A stretch of 64,000 bases of DNA from Zwartia panacis (GCF_030410395.1 NZ_JAUHHF010000001.1:372001-436000), one strand, 5' to 3'. Positions 26,626-35,357 are shown, numbered from the stretch's first letter. Program-made: numbers and translations. The notes: generated from the letters alone by a model not told the origin.

Positions 26626-27504
26626 ATGAACAAAGCATTTTTCCTCGGCATGGCACTTCCTCTTTTGACGGGTCTCTCGGCATCGGCTTATTCCCAATCG
26701 AGCTCCGTATCACTCGTTCCGAACTCCGGCGCTTACATCGGTCTTGGTTTTGGTCTGAATTCCACGCAGTTCAAAGGACAGATGCTTGAAGCCACAGGCA
26801 TCTCCAATGTCACGAATACATCCACAGGTGCGCCTGTCTCCTCAGGGACTGCAGGAGGTCCTCCAGTGGGGATCGATATGCCCACTGCAAATGGTATATC
26901 TCCCTTGGTTCAAGGCGGATATTTTCAAAAACTTCAAGGATCTGATTACCTGTGGGGAGTGAAATTCTCCTACGGCTACCTGGGCGGCACCACTGCAACC
27001 AATGACTACATTAGAGTGCCTCAATATGGCTCGTACTCAAATGGCACACCGTTTACAGGGAATGCGATCGCGAGTTCCTATCAAAAGACCATTCATCATC
27101 AATTCTCTTTGATTCCGTATTTTGGTCAATCGTTTGAGCGAGGCACGGTTTATGCCGGTATAGGTCCAACGCTGTCGCAGGTCGATACCAAGATCAATAA
27201 TTTGGTGGGTTTTGCTGATCTAAATGGAGTGAGAACCGATATTTCCGGTACACCTCAAAATTTTTCAGCCAGCCAGTGGGTGTGGGGTGGGGCTTTAGTA
27301 TTGGGCGGTACGTATTACATCGACAAGTCCTGGTTTCTGGACTTGAGCTACACCATCAATATGACGCAAAATAAAACGGCGAGCTACTACTCGACGTTTA
27401 ACAACCCAAGCTCACCCAATACATATAGCGGATCTTTGATTGGAAGCAGTACTGGCACGGCGACCACACAGTCGATTATGCTGACAATTAACAAGGTTTT
27501 TTAA
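26626..27504 (+). CDS. Outer-membrane beta-barrel protein
   Basis: 292 residues with a signal peptide (about 1-24, ending ASAYSQ). Alternating-hydrophobic strands with aromatic girdles (GAYIGLGFGLNSTQF, WGVKFSYGYLGG, SWFLDLSYTINM) and a C-terminal strand ending in Phe (QSIMLTINKVF) indicate a small barrel of the Opa/OmpW-like type. No enzymatic motif. Function unknown. It follows the sixth GTC repeat. Confidence 0.8.
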   Translation: MNKAFFLGMALPLLTGLSASAYSQSSSVSLVPNSGAYIGLGFGLNSTQFKGQMLEATGISNVTNTSTGAPVSSGTAGGPPVGIDMPTANGISPLVQGGYFQKLQGSDYLWGVKFSYGYLGGTTATNDYIRVPQYGSYSNGTPFTGNAIASSYQKTIHHQFSLIPYFGQSFERGTVYAGIGPTLSQVDTKINNLVGFADLNGVRTDISGTPQNFSASQWVWGGALVLGGTYYIDKSWFLDLSYTINMTQNKTASYYSTFNNPSSPNTYSGSLIGSSTGTATTQSIMLTINKVF

Positions 27505-27547
27505 GCGCATAGCTCGGTCATTTAATTGCTTGGTTAAGATACTTTTT

Positions 27548-28081
27548 ATGATGAATAATCTTAAATTTGTAAATGCTCATAGCCCTGAATGGTCTGAAAT
27601 CGCGATGTCGATGACGCGCGACTATTTTCATTGGATGAATGGGGAAATTGAGAAAACCTGTTCCTTCTCAATCAGTGATGTAGTGGGGATGCCCTTGGAT
27701 CAATACATTACGACCGCGGCAAATGAAATCTGTCCGAAAGACCCAAGCGCAGCAAAATACTATTTATTAGTGGATGATGGAACTGCTGTGGCCATGGGAG
27801 GATGGCGAACACTGCCGAGTGGCGATGCCGAGGTCGTTCGCATTTACACAAAACCAGAATATCGTGGACGCGGCATGGGAAGTATGACTATGCAACGCTT
27901 GATTGAAGATGTGCGCCAAGCAGGTTTTAAAAAGCTGAAGTTAGATACCGGTATCTTTATGAAGGATGCACAAGCCATGTATGCCTCACATGGCTTTAGT
28001 GCTTGTTCAGCATATGAAGGTGCGGAACCGCCCGCTGCTCTTTTACCTTATTGGCTGTTTATGGAGTTAGATCTTAGCTGA
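27548..28081 (+). CDS. GNAT-family N-acetyltransferase
   Basis: About 177 residues from the ATG at 27548 (a second ATG follows directly; an in-frame TTG lies further upstream). The acetyl-CoA binding loop is YRGRGMGSMTMQRLI, preceded by AEVVRIYTKPEYRG and followed by KKLKLDTGIFMKDAQAMYASHGF, a standard GNAT core. Substrate unknown. It is preceded by the outer-membrane protein gene at 43 bp. Confidence 0.85.
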   Translation: MMNNLKFVNAHSPEWSEIAMSMTRDYFHWMNGEIEKTCSFSISDVVGMPLDQYITTAANEICPKDPSAAKYYLLVDDGTAVAMGGWRTLPSGDAEVVRIYTKPEYRGRGMGSMTMQRLIEDVRQAGFKKLKLDTGIFMKDAQAMYASHGFSACSAYEGAEPPAALLPYWLFMELDLS

Positions 28082-28181
28082 TACATTTATACTCTGAACA
28101 GGTCCTCACCTTTCACCTCAAAATCCGGCCTTGTTCGATTGAGGACGCATCATTTGCGTGATGTTTCAGCTCAATGTGGGC

Positions 28182-28235
28182 TAAAAAAAAAGACCATCCT
28201 CGAAAGGATGGTCTTGTGCGGTTTGGTGGTGGGAT
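28182..28235 (-). terminator. Terminator of the MetR-like gene; degenerate ssrA-end-like element
   Basis: On the minus strand GACCATCC/GGATGGTC arms with a short loop run into nine Ts, a good terminator for the regulator gene at 28360-29277. The bases just before the hairpin on that strand match the ssrA 3' end context (plus strand CTTGTGCGGTTTGGTGG versus CTTCGCGGTATGGTGG), so this may be a third relic of that end. Confidence 0.65.
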
Positions 28236-28359
28236 GGGAGCTAAGGGAAAAAATTAGTAGTGCAAAGGGTTTGGGTAATTGATAGTTATTGTTAACAGGT
28301 GAGGGCTTAGCCGTTTGATTAGGTGTCTCCAATTTGGACTAGTGCAGATATGCTGTCGT

Positions 28360-29277
28360 TTAGTCGCTAGAATTGCAAACTTTGCCAGTCGCGTCACTAG
28401 GCTGGCGAGCCAGCTCAATGAAAGCACGAACGTAATCTATAGTTGTATCCGCTTCCCGGGCTCCCAAGAAAATCTGTTTGGCGATGCCGCGTGCGCCCAG
28501 CCGCACCGGCACAACATCCATCTTCGCTGCGTATTCCTCGACAAGCCAGCGGGGTAGAGCGGCCACGCCGCGGCCGTTGGCTACCATCTGAAGCATGATG
28601 TCGGTGGTTTCGATGGTTTTGTGGCGCCTGGGAGTGATGCCGGCTGGCAACAGGAATTGGTTGTAGATGTCCAAGCGTTCGATATCCACTGGGTAGCTGA
28701 TAAGTACCTCGCGGGTTAATTGCTGGGGTTTTACATAGGCCGTCGAAGCCAAAGCATGGTCTTTACCCACGACAAGTACCTGTTCGTAGTCGAACACAGG
28801 TTCGAACTTTAAACCAGGTTTATAAAGTGGGTCGGGGGTGACTAGCAAGTCGATCTCGTAACCTAAAAGCGCGCCAATTCCGCCAAACTGGAATTTTTGT
28901 TTGACATCCACATCCACGTCGGGCCATGCGGTCAAATAGGGTGAAACCACCTTAAGTAACCACTGGTAACAAGGGTGACACTCCATGCCGATGCGCAGCG
29001 CACCTCGCTCGCCCTTCGCAAACTGTCCAAGGTGCTCTTCAGCTAGGTTTAGTAGCGGTAGCACCCTATTTGCCACCGCAAGTAGGTACTGACCGGCTTG
29101 TGTCAGACGCAGACTTCGTCCTTCTCGTAACCAAATGTCGGTGCCTAGTTGCTGCTCTAGTTTCTTCATGGTGTGGCTAAGAGCCGACTGGGTCAGGTGT
29201 AGCACGCCCGCGGCGGCAGTCAATGAGCCTTGTTTCTCGACCTGCTGAAGGATTCTTAGATGAATGCGTTCAATCAT
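28360..29277 (-). CDS. metR: MetR-like LysR-family regulator
   Basis: 305 residues. N-terminal LysR helix-turn-helix (GSLTAAAGVLHLTQSALSH, about 17-35), then an effector domain resembling MetR: RIGMECHPCYQWL, PVFDYEQVLVV and ALPRWLVEEY are close to the enterobacterial MetR segments. MetR proteins sense homocysteine. It is divergent from the msuE-mesX-mesD genes and almost certainly controls them; a 19-bp inverted repeat (29321-29339) lies in the gap. Confidence 0.82.
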   Translation of the reverse strand: MIERIHLRILQQVEKQGSLTAAAGVLHLTQSALSHTMKKLEQQLGTDIWLREGRSLRLTQAGQYLLAVANRVLPLLNLAEEHLGQFAKGERGALRIGMECHPCYQWLLKVVSPYLTAWPDVDVDVKQKFQFGGIGALLGYEIDLLVTPDPLYKPGLKFEPVFDYEQVLVVGKDHALASTAYVKPQQLTREVLISYPVDIERLDIYNQFLLPAGITPRRHKTIETTDIMLQMVANGRGVAALPRWLVEEYAAKMDVVPVRLGARGIAKQIFLGAREADTTIDYVRAFIELARQPSDATGKVCNSSD

Positions 29278-29320
29278 TTTAATGATTATTTTTCATGGAT
29301 TCATGAGATAAAACCATTTT

Positions 29321-29339
29321 ACTTCATGAATTATGAAGT
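29321..29339. promoter_or_regulatory. Likely operator of the MetR-like regulator
   Basis: Inverted repeat with arms ACTTCAT and ATGAAGT around a 5-bp centre, in the 110-bp gap between the regulator gene and the FMN reductase gene. LysR proteins bind such dyads. The arms differ from the classic enterobacterial TGAA-N5-TTCA box. Confidence 0.5.
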
Positions 29340-29387
29340 CTAGCATCTCAACCATGGCATCTGTTATATCCTAGATTGGTAACGAAA

Positions 29388-29969
29388 ATGACTCAACCTC
29401 TCCGTGTAGTAGCGGTTTCTGGCGGACTGCAAAGCCCTTCCAAGTCTGCAGCCTTGACAGAGCACATATTAGGTCTAATCGCTGATGAAATCTCAAGCGA
29501 ACAACATATGGTTGAACTTGGGCAACTCGCACCGCTGCTTGCTGGCGCGATCTGGCGATCCCAGTTGCCCGAAGTCGTGGAGCGCAAGCTTACTGTAGTC
29601 GAGCAAGCCGATATTCTAGTGGTCGCAACACCGGTCTACCGCGGTTCCTACACGGGGCTCTTCAAGCATTTCTTCGATTTTATTCATCAGGACGCCTTGA
29701 TCGACAAGCCAGTTTTGTTGGCTGCCACCGGTGGTAGCGAGCGCCATGCATTGGTGATCGAACACCAGTTGCGGCCGCTTTTTAGTTTCTTCCAGGCGCG
29801 CACATTGCCATTGGGCATATATGCGACTGACAAAGATTTTGTCGACTATCGATTGCAGGACCCCGCCTTGATCGAGCGGACTAGGCTGGCGTTGCAACGG
29901 GCAATGCCATTGCTGGAGCTGACGCGCAAAGCCAGGCACCCTTTGGTCGAGCAATTAGCTGTGGCCTGA
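29388..29969 (+). CDS. msuE: MsuE-like NAD(P)H-dependent FMN reductase
   Basis: 193 residues from the ATG at 29388 (a TTG four codons upstream is also in frame). Flavodoxin-like fold: AVSGGLQSPSKSAALTEHI phosphate loop, ATPVYRGSYTGLFKHFFDF and LLAATGGSERHALVIEHQLR, very close to Pseudomonas MsuE. It supplies reduced FMN to a partner oxygenase. Lying directly before mesX-mesD, it probably feeds the oxygen-dependent methionine synthase system. Confidence 0.87.
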   Translation: MTQPLRVVAVSGGLQSPSKSAALTEHILGLIADEISSEQHMVELGQLAPLLAGAIWRSQLPEVVERKLTVVEQADILVVATPVYRGSYTGLFKHFFDFIHQDALIDKPVLLAATGGSERHALVIEHQLRPLFSFFQARTLPLGIYATDKDFVDYRLQDPALIERTRLALQRAMPLLELTRKARHPLVEQLAVA

Positions 29970-30020
29970 AACAGAAATCTGCATTTTCTTATTTTTAAAT
30001 TTTAAAAAGATTAAATCACA

Positions 30021-31004
30021 ATGAACCAAGAACTTATTTTTAAACTGAAAAGTATTTGCTTCGATGAGAACTATTCTCCATCGGACAGTACGCGTCTCAC
30101 CACGAATTTTGCCAATTTGGCACGAGGCACGAGTCGGCAACTGAATTTGCGCAACACGTTGGAGATGATCAACAATCGCTTCAATAATCTTGCCCAATGG
30201 GATAATGCATTGGGAGATCGATACGCTGTTGAATTGGAGATTATCTCTGTCGAGATTAGTCTCGGTTCTGGAAGTAGCGAGACTGCATTTCCATTGATCG
30301 AAATGCTCAATACCAGCATTCTCGATAAGAAGGCGAACAAGCGCATCGATGGCATCGTGGGAAACAACTTCTCTTCCTACGTGCGCGATTACGACTTCAG
30401 CATCTTGCTGCCGAGCTTCAATGTGGATCGCTCGGAATTCAGTATTCCAGATGATTTTGGAGACTTGCACGGAAAGCTGTTCCAACAATTTTCTTGCTCT
30501 AGCACTTACAAGCAACGGTTTAGCAAGCCACCAGTCATTTGTATCAGCGTGTCGACTAGCAAGACCTACCAGCGGACCTTGAATCAGCATCCGGTATTGG
30601 GGATTGAGTATCAACAGAATGAACTGTCTCCGACCGATCGTTACTTCGCAAAAATGGGAATGCAGGTTCGTTTTTTCATGCCGCACAATGGCGTTGCACC
30701 ATTGGCTTACTACTTTTACGGTGATTTACTGGGCGACTACACAAACCTTGAGCTGATCAGCACAATTAGCACCATGGAGACCTTTCAGAAGATCTATCGT
30801 CCCGAAATCTACAACGCAAACTCTGCTGCGGGAAGACTATATCGCCCAAGCTTGGAATGTCAGGATTACTCGTCAACGCAGATAGTCTACGACCGGGAGG
30901 AGCGCACCCAACTAGCCGTTAATCAAGGAAAATTTGCGCAAGAGCACTTCATCAATCCCTACAAGAACTTACTTGAGCAGTGGGTGACTGATTTCGCGCA
31001 TTAA
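30021..31004 (+). CDS. mesX: MesX (DUF1852), partner of MesD methionine synthase
   Basis: 327 residues of the DUF1852 family; recognisable segments are CFDENYSPSDSTRLTTNFAN at the N-terminus, FSCSSTYKQRFSKPPVICIS and GDYTNLELISTISTMETFQK. Family knowledge: DUF1852/MesX occurs next to MesD and is needed together with oxygen for MesD-dependent methionine synthesis in bacteria lacking the B12/folate route. Cytoplasmic. It follows msuE by 51 bp and precedes mesD by 62 bp, on one transcript. Confidence 0.9.
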   Translation: MNQELIFKLKSICFDENYSPSDSTRLTTNFANLARGTSRQLNLRNTLEMINNRFNNLAQWDNALGDRYAVELEIISVEISLGSGSSETAFPLIEMLNTSILDKKANKRIDGIVGNNFSSYVRDYDFSILLPSFNVDRSEFSIPDDFGDLHGKLFQQFSCSSTYKQRFSKPPVICISVSTSKTYQRTLNQHPVLGIEYQQNELSPTDRYFAKMGMQVRFFMPHNGVAPLAYYFYGDLLGDYTNLELISTISTMETFQKIYRPEIYNANSAAGRLYRPSLECQDYSSTQIVYDREERTQLAVNQGKFAQEHFINPYKNLLEQWVTDFAH

Positions 31005-31066
31005 ATGCTTGATTTATTCGGAACAATTCACGTTCCATACTTATATACATTACAAGGAATTTTCAT

Positions 31067-32092
31067 ATGTTTGAAACTTCGATAGCTGGGAGTTTACCTA
31101 AGCCCGCATGGCTGGCTGAAACTAACAAGCTTTGGCCTCAGTGGAGGGTTGAGGGCGACGCACTGCTTCAGGCCAAAGCAGATGCGACCCTGTTGTGGAT
31201 CAAGGCTCAGGAAGATGCTGGCCTGGACATCGTGAGTGACGGTGAGCAATCACGCCAACATTTTGTGCACGGATTCCTTGAGCAGATTGATGGCATAGAC
31301 TTCGAGCATAAAGTGAAGATGGGCATCCGAGATAACCGCTATGACGCGATGGTGCCGCAGGTAGTATCGGCGCTAAGGCTGAGAGGTCGGGTGCATGCCT
31401 TCGAAGCGCAGTTGGCGCGTGCGCATACAAAAAAGAAGTTGAAATTCACTTTGCCTGGCCCGATGACTATCATTGATACCGTAGCAGATCGATTCTACGG
31501 CGACAAGGTCAAGATGGCATTTGCGTTTGCTGAATTACTCAATCAAGAGGCGCTCGCATTACAGGCAGATGGTGTGGACATCATCCAGTTCGATGAGCCT
31601 GCCTTCAATGTCTACATGAAGGATGCGGCTGATTGGGGAGTGCAGGCGCTGGAGCGCGCCGCCCAGGGTTTGACCTGTACAACGGCGGTCCACATTTGCT
31701 ACGGCTATGGCATTAAAGCCAATACCGATTGGAAGAGCACGCTTGGTGAAGAATGGCGTCAATATGAAACGGTATTTCCTGCGCTGGCCCGCAGCAGCAT
31801 CAACCAGGTGAGTCTCGAATGTATTCATTCTCATGTACCTCCTGATCTGATGAAACTGCTGGAAGGTAAGGATGTGATGGTTGGCGTCATTGATGTGGCA
31901 AGCGACGTGGTCGAGACACCTGAGGAAGTTGCAGACACGATTGGCCTAGCGCTGAAGTTTGTGCCGAAGGAGAGATTGTTCCCGTGTACGAATTGTGGCT
32001 TGGCACCGATGGGGCGAGAGGTGGCATTACGCAAGCTTCAAGCATTAGCTGAAGGCACGAGGCTGGCAAAGGAACGCCATTCCAAAACTTGA
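31067..32092 (+). CDS. mesD: MesD, folate-independent core methionine synthase
   Basis: 341 residues, equal to the catalytic C-terminal half of MetE; the N-terminal half of MetE is absent, as in MesD. Zinc ligands are intact: H209/C211 (VHICYG), E251 (SLECIHS) and C310 (CTNCGLAPM). It methylates homocysteine to methionine using a non-folate methyl donor that is not yet known. Its MesX and flavin-reductase neighbours mark it as MesD rather than MesA, MesB or MesC. Confidence 0.88.
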   Translation: MFETSIAGSLPKPAWLAETNKLWPQWRVEGDALLQAKADATLLWIKAQEDAGLDIVSDGEQSRQHFVHGFLEQIDGIDFEHKVKMGIRDNRYDAMVPQVVSALRLRGRVHAFEAQLARAHTKKKLKFTLPGPMTIIDTVADRFYGDKVKMAFAFAELLNQEALALQADGVDIIQFDEPAFNVYMKDAADWGVQALERAAQGLTCTTAVHICYGYGIKANTDWKSTLGEEWRQYETVFPALARSSINQVSLECIHSHVPPDLMKLLEGKDVMVGVIDVASDVVETPEEVADTIGLALKFVPKERLFPCTNCGLAPMGREVALRKLQALAEGTRLAKERHSKT

Positions 32093-32125
32093 GGCGCTCC
32101 GAATCCTTGCGCATAGTCCGTCGCT

Positions 32126-32200
32126 CAGAACCCCGTATTTACTGAGTCTTGAGCCAAAAAAAAGGCCCGGAGATTATCCGGACCCTTCGCGGTATGGTGG
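32126..32200. repeat. Duplicate of the ssrA 3' end plus terminator (relic copy)
   Basis: Bases 32152-32200 are identical to 33307-33356 except for one missing G, covering the terminator hairpin, its T-tract (as plus-strand As) and the last six bases of tmRNA (CCACCA). Weaker similarity continues back to 32126. The adjoining bases are not tmRNA, so this is a displaced copy. Confidence 0.85.
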
Positions 32201-32334
32201 CGGTTGATTTTTGAGCATGGCTAGAAATGACATGTAACACGACATTTGCAAATCAATCTATGGTAACTAGAGGTTGCAGGGTTCATCCGTTCAAAAGGAC
32301 GTTTTCGCCTGTAAACCTTAACTGAGAAGTTAGT

Positions 32335-32952
32335 TCAAATTTCACGCCGAGCTAAAGCCAGAAAAGCACCGATTCCAATCATCGTGCCTCCTGATAAACG
32401 GTTCATTAATTTCGCTCGAGCTGTGCGAGCAATATCGGACTTCATTAATCGATGAGCCGCGAATACTGCAAAGATATCAACCAGTGTATTGAGTGCAACG
32501 CATACACATCCAAGTAAAACAAACTGCGCAACAAGAGGTTCCTCTCGGGAAACGAATTGAGGTAGAAATGCTAGAAAAAACAAAGCAGTTTTGACATTAA
32601 GCGTTTCAACCACAACGCCTTCGATCAAAGCGCGTCGACTGCCTTGAGATGGGATGGAACTGACCGTAACCTGCGTTTCCTTGCTGCGCAGTATGCGAAC
32701 ACCTAGGTAAACAAGATATGCTGCACCAATGTACTTCAGCAAGTTAAATGCCATGGCGGATTCAGCAATGATGAGCGACAAACCAAGTGATGAGGCTAGA
32801 ACGTGAACGAGTCCGCCCAAGCTAGTCCCTAAGCACGACGCCAAGCCTTCAGCGCGGCCACCTGAGACAGTCCTGGCTACAACATACGCAAGGCCAGGTC
32901 CTGGGGTAATGGCTAGAAGGCCGGCAGCGAGCAGAAAGGGGATTAAGGACAT
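32335..32952 (-). CDS. LysE/RhtB-family amino acid exporter
   Basis: 205 residues, about six helices. The N-terminal AITPGPGLAYVVARTVSGG with GLASCLGTSLGGLVH is diagnostic of the LysE/RhtB family, which exports amino acids such as homoserine, threonine or lysine. Inner membrane. It lies alone between two copies of the ssrA end; given the methionine cassette next door, export of a sulfur amino acid or homoserine is a reasonable guess. Confidence 0.88.
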   Translation of the reverse strand: MSLIPFLLAAGLLAITPGPGLAYVVARTVSGGRAEGLASCLGTSLGGLVHVLASSLGLSLIIAESAMAFNLLKYIGAAYLVYLGVRILRSKETQVTVSSIPSQGSRRALIEGVVVETLNVKTALFFLAFLPQFVSREEPLVAQFVLLGCVCVALNTLVDIFAVFAAHRLMKSDIARTARAKLMNRLSGGTMIGIGAFLALARREI

Positions 32953-33306
32953 ATTGTGATCGCGTTTAAGAATCCGTTAAATCTAAGGTCATTTTGGCAT
33001 AATCCCGATGCTAGGCGTCTGACCCGAACTTGGCAAGAATCAATAGAAATATCTAGTTACAACGCCTCAAAACGAAAAACCTCCATGACTAACGCTGTTG
33101 GTTTGGGTACATTGGATTGCTCCTCATAATTGTCTTCGAAATGCCCCTCGTAACTCATTGATTTATATAGAGGTGGGGCTGCGCCTACCCGCAAGCTAAT
33201 CGGAGAAAAGAGACAAGATCGGCGTGAAATTCGTACTTTTTTTGATTTATTCGTCAGATCCCATCCGCAAGCCTTTCGCCCAGAACCCCGTAAACACTGG
33301 GCTTTA
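32953..33306. other. Gene-poor stretch between lysE-type gene and ssrA terminator
   Basis: About 350 bp with no complete gene. On the minus strand a start-less frame of roughly 70 codons is open down to a TAA at 33062, ending SYEGHFEDNYEEQ...FRFEAL; it includes an ATG giving 34 residues. It may be a gene relic. No family recognised. Confidence 0.3.
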
Positions 33307-33350
33307 AGCCAAAAAAAAGGGCCCGGAGATTATCCGGACCCTTCGCGGTA
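33307..33350 (-). terminator. ssrA terminator
   Basis: On the minus strand GGGTCCGG...CCGGGCCC followed by eight Ts, directly downstream of tmRNA. The same block is duplicated at 32152-32200. Confidence 0.9.
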
Positions 33351-33713
33351 TGGTGGAGCCGGGGGGAATTGAACCCCCGTCCGCGAGCCCTCTGCAGGCA
33401 GTTCTACATGCGTAGTCGATTTACTTTTTGTTTAACCTCGGACTTAGCCAACCGACAGGCCGGACCTTGGCGATTCACTTGGATTTAAGAATTTGACGAG
33501 TGACCCGGCAAACCCCGATTCTTTGTAAATGACGCTGCTGTGGATTTCTCCACCTGACCCAAAGACAAATCAGTGCAGCGGCTCACCGCTTAAGCGGCCA
33601 GAGCGAAACGCTCGTCGTTGGCGTTTATAGTGTTTCCAGTGGATTTACGAGCGAACTGGTGCTCGGCATGCCCTGCGCTGTTTCGCGACCCACGTCGAAT
33701 CCGGATCGGCCCC
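33351..33713 (-). ncRNA. ssrA: tmRNA (ssrA)
   Basis: 363-nt transfer-messenger RNA on the minus strand. The 5' end GGGGCCG (33713 down) pairs with CGGCTCC before the encoded CCA at 33351-33353, forming the acceptor stem, and the T-arm GGGGGTTCAATTCCCCC is intact. The tag reading frame (33590-33622) reads ANDERFALAA followed by TAA, the form found in Bordetella relatives. With SmpB it rescues stalled ribosomes and marks proteins for proteolysis. A terminator follows. Confidence 0.97.
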
Positions 33714-33782
33714 AGTTGTTGGATTGTAGACGAACAATCTATGAACTCTGACCATTAAGTTGTAAAAGAGTTCAACGATCGG

Positions 33783-34448
33783 TCACGTATTTAAAAGTTT
33801 TCTAATTGCGGGCCACATTTCTCTGGCGGAGTTCACACAATGATCCGCTTGCCAGGTCTCGATTGGGTGATCTGGACCGCAATAACCATAGCCCGCGGCA
33901 ATGGAGGCCATGCCCGCCGCACGCGCGGCTTGTATGTCACGAATATCATCACCAATGTAAATACTGCGATCCGTGCCAAAACCAGCCTGTTGTGCTGCGT
34001 GCAGCAAGGGCAGGGGGTGCGGCTTTGAGTGCGCTGTTGTATCGCCACAGACAAGCACGGCACAGTCCTGATCGAGTCCCAATGCGGCAACGAGAGGCTT
34101 TGCAAGATAAGTGGCCTTGTTGGTCACAATGCCCCAGGACAACCCTTTGCGGGAAATATCCTCTAGCAACTCAGGCACGCCATCAAACAGGCGGGTATCG
34201 ACATGCATAGCCGCTTCGTAATCTTTCAAAAACTGGACACGGTGCTGTTCGTAGTCAGGATGTTCTGGCGTCATATCCAGCGCGCAACGCAATAGCCCAC
34301 GCGCGCCAGCAGAAGAGTAGGGCCTCAGCACATCAATGGGTAAGGGCTCCAAACCAGCTCGCACGCGTTGCTTGTTGGCGGCAGCTGCCAAGTCGGGTGC
34401 TGTGTCGGCAAGTGTGCCATCAAAGTCAAACAATACTAGTGCGGTCAT
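33783..34448 (-). CDS. gph: HAD-family phosphatase, phosphoglycolate phosphatase-like
   Basis: 221 residues. HAD motifs in order: FDFDGTLADT (D8/D10), VTNKAT (motif II), K near SKPHPLP (motif III), GDDIRDIQAA (motif IV). The small alpha-helical cap (about 17-85) fits the Gph/PGP group. It dephosphorylates 2-phosphoglycolate or a related small phosphate ester. Its ATG directly follows the ubiG stop (TAAATG), so translation is coupled, as in related betaproteobacteria. Confidence 0.9.
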   Translation of the reverse strand: MTALVLFDFDGTLADTAPDLAAAANKQRVRAGLEPLPIDVLRPYSSAGARGLLRCALDMTPEHPDYEQHRVQFLKDYEAAMHVDTRLFDGVPELLEDISRKGLSWGIVTNKATYLAKPLVAALGLDQDCAVLVCGDTTAHSKPHPLPLLHAAQQAGFGTDRSIYIGDDIRDIQAARAAGMASIAAGYGYCGPDHPIETWQADHCVNSAREMWPAIRKLLNT

Positions 34449-35177
34449 TTACAGGTCGCCTTTGCGAGTGGCCATGAGGTAGTTCACGCTCGTGTCGTGA
34501 TTAAGAGAGTAATGTTCAGTCAGTGGGTTGTACCCCATTCCAATGACCTGATGTGTCGTGAGGTTGGCTGCGCGGGCGGCTTGCGCGAGCTCACTTGGGC
34601 GCACAAAGCTGCGCCAGCTATGCGTTCCGCGCGGAAGAATACGCAAAATGTACTCCGCGCCAATAATCGCGAATAAAAACGATTTTGGGTTGCGATTGAT
34701 GGTCGAGAAAAAAACCCAGCCGCCAGGTTTGACGAGCGTCGAGCATGCGCGCACGATTGAACCGGGGTCTGGCACGTGTTCGAGCATCTCCATGCAGGTC
34801 ACCACATCAAACTGACCGGCTTGCTCGAGTGCTAGATCTTCTGCTCGGATGTTGCGATAGGTCACTGTCACGCCAGATTCAAGGCCGTGCAATTTTGCAA
34901 CCTTGAGAGATTTCTCCGCTAAATCTATTCCTGTGACTTCTGCGCCACTGACCGCCATACTCTCAGCCAAAATGCCACCACCGCTTCCCACATCGAGGAC
35001 TCTTTTGCCCTGAAGCCCGCCAGTCAGGCCTTTTATCCAGTCCAGTCGGAGCGGATTGATGGCATGCAAGGGTTTGAATTCACTATTTGGATCCCACCAG
35101 CGCGAAGCAAGGGCGCTGAACTTGTCCAGTTCAGCTTGATCAACATTGTTAGAGCCCATGGGCGTCTCAGAGTTCAT
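34449..35177 (-). CDS. ubiG: Ubiquinone biosynthesis O-methyltransferase UbiG
   Basis: 242 residues from the ATG at 35177. Conserved [20 protein letters not shown], motif [34 protein letters not shown] and [19 protein letters not shown] identify UbiG, which performs both O-methylations in ubiquinone synthesis at the inner membrane. The longer frame up to 35354 would run through the ompA terminator and is rejected; an ATG at 35159 is an alternative. Cotranscribed with gph. Confidence 0.95.
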   Translation of the reverse strand: MNSETPMGSNNVDQAELDKFSALASRWWDPNSEFKPLHAINPLRLDWIKGLTGGLQGKRVLDVGSGGGILAESMAVSGAEVTGIDLAEKSLKVAKLHGLESGVTVTYRNIRAEDLALEQAGQFDVVTCMEMLEHVPDPGSIVRACSTLVKPGGWVFFSTINRNPKSFLFAIIGAEYILRILPRGTHSWRSFVRPSELAQAARAANLTTHQVIGMGYNPLTEHYSLNHDTSVNYLMATRKGDL

Positions 35178-35282
35178 GGCGGTTCTTTTAAAGGTCTGAC
35201 GAGGAGGCTTGCAGTCAAGTGCGTGACAAACGTTCGATACAGTAACAAACTTTCGCTTGCAAACGAATGTAATCCCCAAAAG

Positions 35283-35310
35283 AAAAAAGACCTCGCGAAC
35301 GAGGTCTTTT
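35283..35310 (-). terminator. ompA terminator
   Basis: Perfect hairpin GACCTCG-CGAA-CGAGGTC flanked by As and Ts on both sides, 48 bp after the ompA stop. It could act in both directions, but only ompA leads into it. Confidence 0.9.
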
Positions 35311-35357
35311 AATCTAACCAGAACCGCCGAAGCAGTCTGGCCAGTCAACATCAAGAA

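Noticed and set aside
28214-28240. Possible tRNA 3' end (CCACCA on the minus strand)
   Set aside because: No T-arm or anticodon arm follows; at best a relic of an ssrA-like end.
29955-30686. 243-codon open frame antisense to mesX
   Set aside because: The mesX frame is a recognised family with full length; the antisense frame is a shadow.
35178-35354. N-terminal extension of ubiG
   Set aside because: It would place the ompA terminator hairpin inside the coding sequence and has no counterpart in UbiG.
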